Source: Ophthalmolycus amberensis
Lineage: Eukaryota > Chordata > Actinopteri > Perciformes > Zoarcidae
Assembly (NCBI GenBank): GCA_024529925.1
Contig: JAFEUB010000430.1
Location: 1-64,000, forward strand
Length of the DNA: 64,000 nucleotides
Direction: 5' to 3'
This document shows positions 26,601-64,000 of this stretch, in pieces (the stretch's first letter is position 1; every line of letters starts with the position of its first letter). The position numbers and the translations under genes were made by a program. Under the pieces are notes generated by a model, which saw only the letters and a program-made list of their open reading frames with translations, was not told where the DNA came from and did no database searches.

Positions 26601-29015
26601 AAGCAGCTTCAGGACTTTTACTGTGAAGCAACTTTCGGACTTTTACTGTGAAGCAGCTTCAGGACTTTTACTGTGAAGCAACTTTCGGACTTTTACTGTG
26701 AAGCAGCTTCAGGACTTTTACTGTGAAGCAGCTTCAGGACTTTTATTGTGAAGCAACTTTCGGACTTTTATTGTGAAACAGCTTCAGGACTTTTACTGTG
26801 AAGCAGCTTCAGGACTTTTATTGTGAAGCAGCTTCAGGACTTTTATTGTGAAGCAGCTTCAGGACTTTTATTGTGAAGCAGCTTCAGGACTTTTATTGTG
26901 AAACAGCTTCAGGACTTTTATTGTGAAGCAGCTTCAGGACTTTTACTGTGAAGCAGCTTCAGGACTTTTATTGTGAAGCAGCTTCAGGACTTTTATTGTG
27001 AAGCAGCTTTAAGACTTTTACTGTGAAGCAGCTTTAAGACTTTTACTGTGACGCAGCTTCAGGACTTTTACTGTGAAGCAGCTTTCGGACTTTTATTGTG
27101 AAACAGCTTTAAGACTTTTATTGTGAAGCAGCTTTAAGACTTTTATTGTGAAGCAGCTTTAAGACTTTTATTGTGAAGCAGCTTTAAGACTTTTATTGTG
27201 AAGCAGCTTTAAGACTTTTATTGTGAAGCAGCTTCAGGACTTTTACTGTGAAGCAGCTTTAAGACTTTTATTGTGAAACAGCTTTAAGACTTTTATTGTG
27301 AAGCAGCTTTAAGACTTTTATTGTGAAGCAGCTTTAAGACTTTTATTGTGAAGCAGCTTTAAGACTTTTATTGTGAAGCAGCTTTAAGACTTTTATTGTG
27401 AAACAGCTTTAAGACTTTTACTGTGAAACAGCTTTAAGACTTTTACTGTGAAACAGCTTTAAGACTTTTACTGTGAAACAGCTTTAAGACTTTTACTGTG
27501 AAACAGCTTTAAGACTTTTATTGTGAAGCAGCTTTAAGACTTTTATTGTGAAACAGCTTTAAGACTTTTACTGTGAAACAGCTTTAAGACTTTTACTGTG
27601 AAACAGCTTTAAGACTTTTACTGTGAAGCAGCTTCAGGACTTTTATTGTGAAGCAGCTTCAGGACTTTTACTGTGAAGCAGCTTCAGGACTTTTATTGTG
27701 AAGCAGCTTCAGGACTTTTATTGTGAAGCAACTTTCTGACTTTTATTGTGAAGCAACTTCAGGACTTTTATTGTGAAGCAACTTTCTGACTTTTATTGTG
27801 AAGCAGCTTCAGGACTTTTATTGTGAAGCAACTTCAGTACTTTTATTGTGAAGCAACTTTCTGACTTTTATTGTGAAGCAGCTTCAGGACTTTTATTGTG
27901 AAGCAACTTTCTGACTTTTATTGTGAAGCAACTTCAGGACTTTTATTGTGAAGCAGCTTCAGGACTTTTATTGTGAAGCAGCTTCAGGACTTTTATAGTG
28001 AAGCAGCTTCAGGACTTTTATAGTGAAGCAGCTTCAGGACTTTTATTGTGAAGCATCTTCAGGACTTTTATTGTGAAGCAGCTTCAGGACTTTTACTGTG
28101 AAGCAGCTTCAGGACTTTTATTGTGAAGCATCTTCAGGACTTTTATTGTGAAGCAGCTTCAGGACTTTTATAGTGAAGCAGCTTCAGGACTTTTACTGTG
28201 AAGCAGCTTCAGGACTTTTACTGTGAAGCAGCTTCAGGACTTTTATTGTGAAGCAGCTTCAGGACTTTTATTGTGAAGCAGCTTCAGGACTTTTACTGTG
28301 AAGCAGCTTCAGGACTTTTACTGTGAAGCATCTTCAGGACTTTTATTGTGAAGCAGCTTCAGGACTTTTACTGTGAAGCAACTTTCGGACTTTTATTGTG
28401 AAGCAGCTTCAGGACTTTTACTGTGAAGCAACTTTCGGACTTTTACTGTGAAGCAGCTTCAGGACTTTTACTGTGAAGCAGCTTCAGGACTTTTATTGTG
28501 AAAAAGCTTCAGGACTTTTACTGTGAAGCAACTTTCGGACTTTTACTGTGAAGCAGCTTCAGGACTTTTATTGTGAAACAGCTTCAGGACTTTTACTGTG
28601 AAGCAACTTTCGGACTTTTACTGTGAAGCAGCTTCAGGACTTTTATTGTGAAGCAGCTTCAGGACTTTTACTGTGAAGCAGCTTCAGGACTTTTATTGTG
28701 AAGCAACTTCAGGACTTTTACTGTGAAGCAGCTTCAGGACTTTCATTGTGAAGCAACTTTCGGACTTTTATTGTGAAGCAACTTCAGGACTTTTATTGTG
28801 AAGCAGCTTCAGGACTTTTACTGTGAAGCAACTTTCGGACTTTTACTGTGAAGCAGCTTTCGGACTTTTACTGTGAAGCAGCTTTCGGACTTTTACTGTG
28901 AAACAGCTTCAGGACTTTTATTGTGAAACAGCTTCAGGACTTTTATTGTGAAACAGCTTCAGGACTTTTATTGTGAAACAGCTTCAGGACTTTTACTGTG
29001 AAACAGCTTCAGGAA
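14661..29015. repeat. 25-bp satellite-like array, about 574 copies (14.35 kb)
   Basis: The unit contains AGGACTTTTATTGTGAAGCA followed by GCTTC. The word GCTTCAGGAC at 14681 and at 28981 is separated by exactly 14,300 bp (572 units), and intermediate checkpoints (20041, 25141) keep the same phase, so no net indel has accumulated. Variation is by substitution: TTTATTG/TTTACTG/TTTATAG, CAGC/CAAC/CATC, TTCAGGAC/TTTAAGAC/TTTCGGAC/TTCTGAC-type joins. Variants cluster in blocks and recur at multi-unit spacing, indicating higher-order structure. Each standard unit contains TGAAGC-A-GCTTCA, a dyad. No open frame or gene is seen inside. Confidence 0.98.
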
Positions 29016-29559
29016 GAAATCCAGACTGTTAAAGTTAAAGTTATTTCATTATTATGATCTCTATTTGTATCCATAAAATGAACATAAAACTATTTTTTTA
29101 GTTCTCAGCCTTCACGATAAAAACTAAACTTCAGATTTAAATCATAATAATTCCCTAAATTGGTCTTTAAAGCTCTGGAAATGTTTTGGGTTTGTTGTTA
29201 TGAAGTTAGTCATATTGTAATATTCTGGATATCAGCGCTGACTTCACATGTAGTGACAGACGGAGGCCACCAGGGGGAGACATTACATCAGAAATAACAT
29301 GAAACATTTGGCTGTTAGATATGTAAATATATTCTATTCCATTCTATTCTAATATTAATATGCAGAATGAGTACTTTACGTGTATTACGATGCTGATACT
29401 TTGTACTTTTACTTCAATGTATTTTGAAAGCAGCACATGTATTTGTGGGGGAGTATTTCTGTGGTACTAGTACCTCGTTCCTGTGACATTTAGAAGTGAA
29501 ACGTTTACATATTTTGACCTGATTCCTCGCTCTGTGATTGGTCGCCTCCAGCTTGTTGT
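29016..29559. other. intergenic AT-rich segment upstream of il1rap
   Basis: This segment separates the 25-bp array from the il1rap 5' region. It holds a dispersed-repeat piece at about 29360-29475 (related to 287-780) and a CCACCAGGGGGAG word (29268-29280) similar to those in the dispersed pair at 33172 and 45068. No coding feature is seen. Confidence 0.45.
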
Positions 29560-30038
29560 GAAGTCACTGATCGATGTCGCAACGTGTTCGGAGGAGGAGC
29601 GACGACCGGAATAAACTTCCACTTCCTGATGAGCTTCTTCATGTGTCGCCCGTAGCGAGACATCCAGTAAAGGAGTAAGAAGTCCCTTTAACTCGTTAGC
29701 TTAGTTATCTCATTACCACGTGACTCGAGCTTAAGGCTCGTTGATTATAAGACTTCCCGGACCACCGGAGGACCACCGGGGGACCCCCGCTGCTCCGCCG
29801 TTACTCCTGGAGATTTACAGCGGAGACCGAGCCCCCTGACACGGGACCGTTAATCATCAGAGCCCCGGTGCTCCCGGTGCTGCGGGACTCAGTCACACGG
29901 TAAGCGCTTAAAGACCCGGGGTACCCCACGTCCCCGTCTGGACCCGCCCCCCACACACACCGGGACGCTCAGCTGTATAACGCCGACTGGTTCCTCTCCA
30001 CCGGGCCCTCACCGTGAACACCCTCCAGCCCTGCGGCC

Positions 30039-30040
<2 letters not shown>
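29560..30040 (+). promoter_or_regulatory. il1rap: il1rap 5' region: CpG-rich promoter/5' UTR, exon 1 ending at 30040
   Basis: GC and CpG content rise sharply here against AT-rich flanks (for example 29750-29830 and 29880-29960). It contains ETS-like CACTTCCTG (about 29620). The segment ends GCGGCCAT followed by donor GTAAGT (from 30041). If spliced to 35985, the join reads GCGGCCAT|GGCG, an ATG in strong Kozak context. A second donor-like GTAAGC at 29900 could define an alternative noncoding first exon. The transcription start was not determined; no TATA box is obvious. Confidence 0.6.
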
Positions 30041-61897
<31,857 letters not shown>

Positions 61898-64000
61898 CCA
61901 TGACGAGGTTCTGGTATATATATATATATATATATATATAACTATAGTGTCTGTCCAGATTACAGAGCATTGTGTTCTTAACATTTCTCCAAAAAGGGCA
62001 GAAGCAACCAACCAGGGCACATTATAAATATGAAACGTTCAGCATGCCTTATGTTTGACCTCCTAACTGTAGCATGTTAGCATAAACTAGAAAATGCATT
62101 TCCTGCAGAAAATGCATTGGAATGCTGAAAGCTGAAATTATACACAAACATTGCTGAAAATGTGGAAATTTCAAATGACTTTTCTGAAAAAAAGATTTAT
62201 GCCCAAAAATCATTAAAAAACAATTTGCAAAAAGCTTAATAATTCAAAAATGTAAAGGTTAGAAACATGAAGAGTCTCCTTGAAGAGCTGGACATTTTGA
62301 TCATCAGTTTTTGTAGCTTAAAAAATGCAGAAGAAGAAAGGTGCCAAAACATGAATGGAAGAAATATAAGTTGCTAAATCAGCATTCCAACAGTTAATAT
62401 GTTTTGTTTTACATGATGAAACGACAGCCAAGGCTGAAAGGAATGTGTGTCATCATCATCATCATCCTACGATGAACTGGAAGGGCGCTAGAAAAGCCAT
62501 CTGGAGACGCTAACGAAAGTGAAAGATGGTTTTCTGTATCCGCCCCCGTGGTTCTTATCTGCCACAACATTTAAAGTGTTCTTCCTTGATTAATGCTGCA
62601 ACCTTCTACTAAGTTTCATAAACATTGGCTCAGTAGTTCTTTCTATAATCCTGCTGACAGACAGACAACCCGAACTGAAAGCATGATCTCCTGGATGGAG
62701 GTCAAAGAACAGTTTCATCCTCAGAGGACCATGAGTATTTATACATCCTTTCATTTCAAGTGGATCGCACATCTAGAGAGAAGTCTGGTCATTTCTCACT
62801 CACTTCAATACAAGTCATGACTTTCCTCTTAGCGACATCTAGTGGCTGTTAGATGAACTGCATCTTAACTTTTGGTACATTTTGTTCTTCAGGACATTTT
62901 GGGGCCTTTATTGTAAAAACAAGCAAACATAAAGTTGGGTGTCATCTGCGTAGAGGGGTATTTACCACACCATGAAATGTCCTTTAAAAGTACCACAGCT
63001 GTAAAGTGTGGGATCCATGTACTGCAATATTTCAAATATTAGTCAGAGAAAATGTATTTACAGAGTCAAACTTACTGATCCTTTAAAATGTTACAATTTC
63101 TCTGAACTTTCTGTATTTTTGGTCACTGATCCACTTATATATCCAGGTTTATTATAATTGTATGATTATATTTTTCTCTTAAAAAAGAACAGTATTGTAC
63201 GGGGACAATGCATCCTGCACTTTGTCATGCTTTATTTTGTATTTTTGCATTTACAGTATTTCATCTATTTTAATAAATTAATTTTCCATCTAATCGGTTG
63301 TCGTTGTCATCGTTCATTTCATGGCTTCCATTTGCACAAATCTTTTTTCTTTTCTCTCCATAACATGAAAACATTCATCCATAAACATTCACATTTCATT
63401 TTGAACTATAAATATCAGTTTATAGTCAAGCTAGCAGCGCTCTGACATAAGTATTACTTAATGCCAACATTAGCATGCTGTTCATCAACCTATCAGGTAC
63501 TCGGAGTTATTGCTGCCCTTACTAAGCACAACCTGCGATGAAGATGATGAAGTTGTGATATATTTTAGCAGTAATTATCACTGACTACACCAAACAAAGA
63601 GAAATAGATTTCCAGCACCGTGAATCTTTCACAGGAGCTTCACTGCTGGATTGGAGAGGAACTGAAAAGAAGAACTAAAATCATTTGAAAGATATCTGCC
63701 GGCTCTGATTGGTTGTTTCCTCGTCAGGTGACATGTTGACACGCTGCAGAGTTCCAAAAGTTGAAGTATATATATATCGTCGTTCTCGCTTTTGAGTTCG
63801 TTGACATCGACAACGATGGATCTGAGGAAGCAAACAACCAACAAGTGAACGACCCAAATACGTAACAACAGTCGTACTGGTCTGTTGATACTTCAACAGC
63901 CCTTCTCTTACTCTTAATAACGGGTCACTGACGGAGTAGTCGTAGAAGTAGTAGTTTTAAGAGGTGTAGAAGTAGTAGTAGTTTTACTAGGTGTATTGGT
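61898..64000 (+). other. il1rap 3' UTR and downstream flank
   Basis: A (TA)n run (61915-61940) follows the stop. Candidate poly(A) signals are ATTAAA at 62212-62217 and AATAAA at 63272-63277; neither is proven. Positions 62040-62830 contain repeat-like wording (AGAAAATGCATTTCCTGC, GCGACATCTAGTGGCTGTTA). No further gene is recognised to the window end, which finishes in AGAAGTAGTAGT-type simple sequence. Confidence 0.45.

Noticed and set aside
14661..29015. CRISPR-like direct repeats of 25-26 bp (also 37426-41376)
   Set aside because: Units are head-to-tail without spacers, and the context is a vertebrate gene region.
29881..29906. Donor-like CACG|GTAAGC at 29900 as the end of il1rap exon 1
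   Set aside because: Kept only as an alternative: using it would leave exon 2 without a start codon, whereas the donor at 30041 creates ATG in Kozak context.

Overview
The window is vertebrate nuclear DNA, almost certainly from a teleost fish. It has GT-AG spliced exons with consensus donors, a tRNA-derived SINE of the type common in fish, hAT-type DNA transposon remnants, and very abundant micro- and minisatellites. There are no bacterial operons, phage genes or CRISPR arrays. Two protein-coding genes are supported, both on the + strand, in tandem and about 24 kb apart.

(1) Positions 1933-5695 hold the last two coding exons of fgf12 (fibroblast growth factor homologous factor 1). The first is a textbook 199-nt FGF core exon. 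The second is a terminal exon whose C-terminal tail is unusually acidic. The rest of fgf12 lies upstream of the window.

(2) Positions 30039-61897 hold a complete il1rap (interleukin-1 receptor accessory protein) in 12 exons. All exon phases close, giving 1,824 nt and a predicted 607 aa. The protein has a signal peptide, three Ig domains, a transmembrane helix and a cytoplasmic TIR domain with its conserved boxes. The start codon appears to be split by intron 1 (AT at the end of exon 1, G at the start of exon 2).

Roughly half of the window is tandem repeat, in at least a dozen families with unrelated units: 33 bp (2.25-4.82 kb, inside an fgf12 intron), 47 bp (6.97-8.52 kb), 32/34 bp (12.15-13.77 kb), 39 bp (13.9 kb), a 14.35-kb array of 25 bp (14.66-29.02 kb), 75 bp (30.05-30.38 kb), 51 bp (31.74-32.79 kb), 15 bp (34.2 kb), a 3.95-kb array of 26 bp (37.43-41.38 kb), CA-rich (47.3 kb), ACT/AATGCT (48.77-50.09 kb), 28 bp (50.2 kb), a 5-kb 21-bp array lacking T on one strand (50.98-56.01 kb) and 10 bp (60.0-60.5 kb). 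Multiple-of-3 units create very long open frames on both strands, which are not genes.

The most unusual signal is shared by these unrelated arrays. Many of the units contain a compact perfect inverted repeat (5-6 bp arms, 1-6 nt loop), and the two largest hairpin-bearing arrays keep exact unit phase end to end (572 x 25 bp and 150 x 26 bp with no net indel). Other points of interest are a hAT element ending about 20 nt before an il1rap splice acceptor, a trinucleotide array starting about 10 nt after an il1rap donor, an inverted pair of dispersed repeats about 12 kb apart in il1rap introns, and LINE reverse-transcriptase (YADD) fragments.
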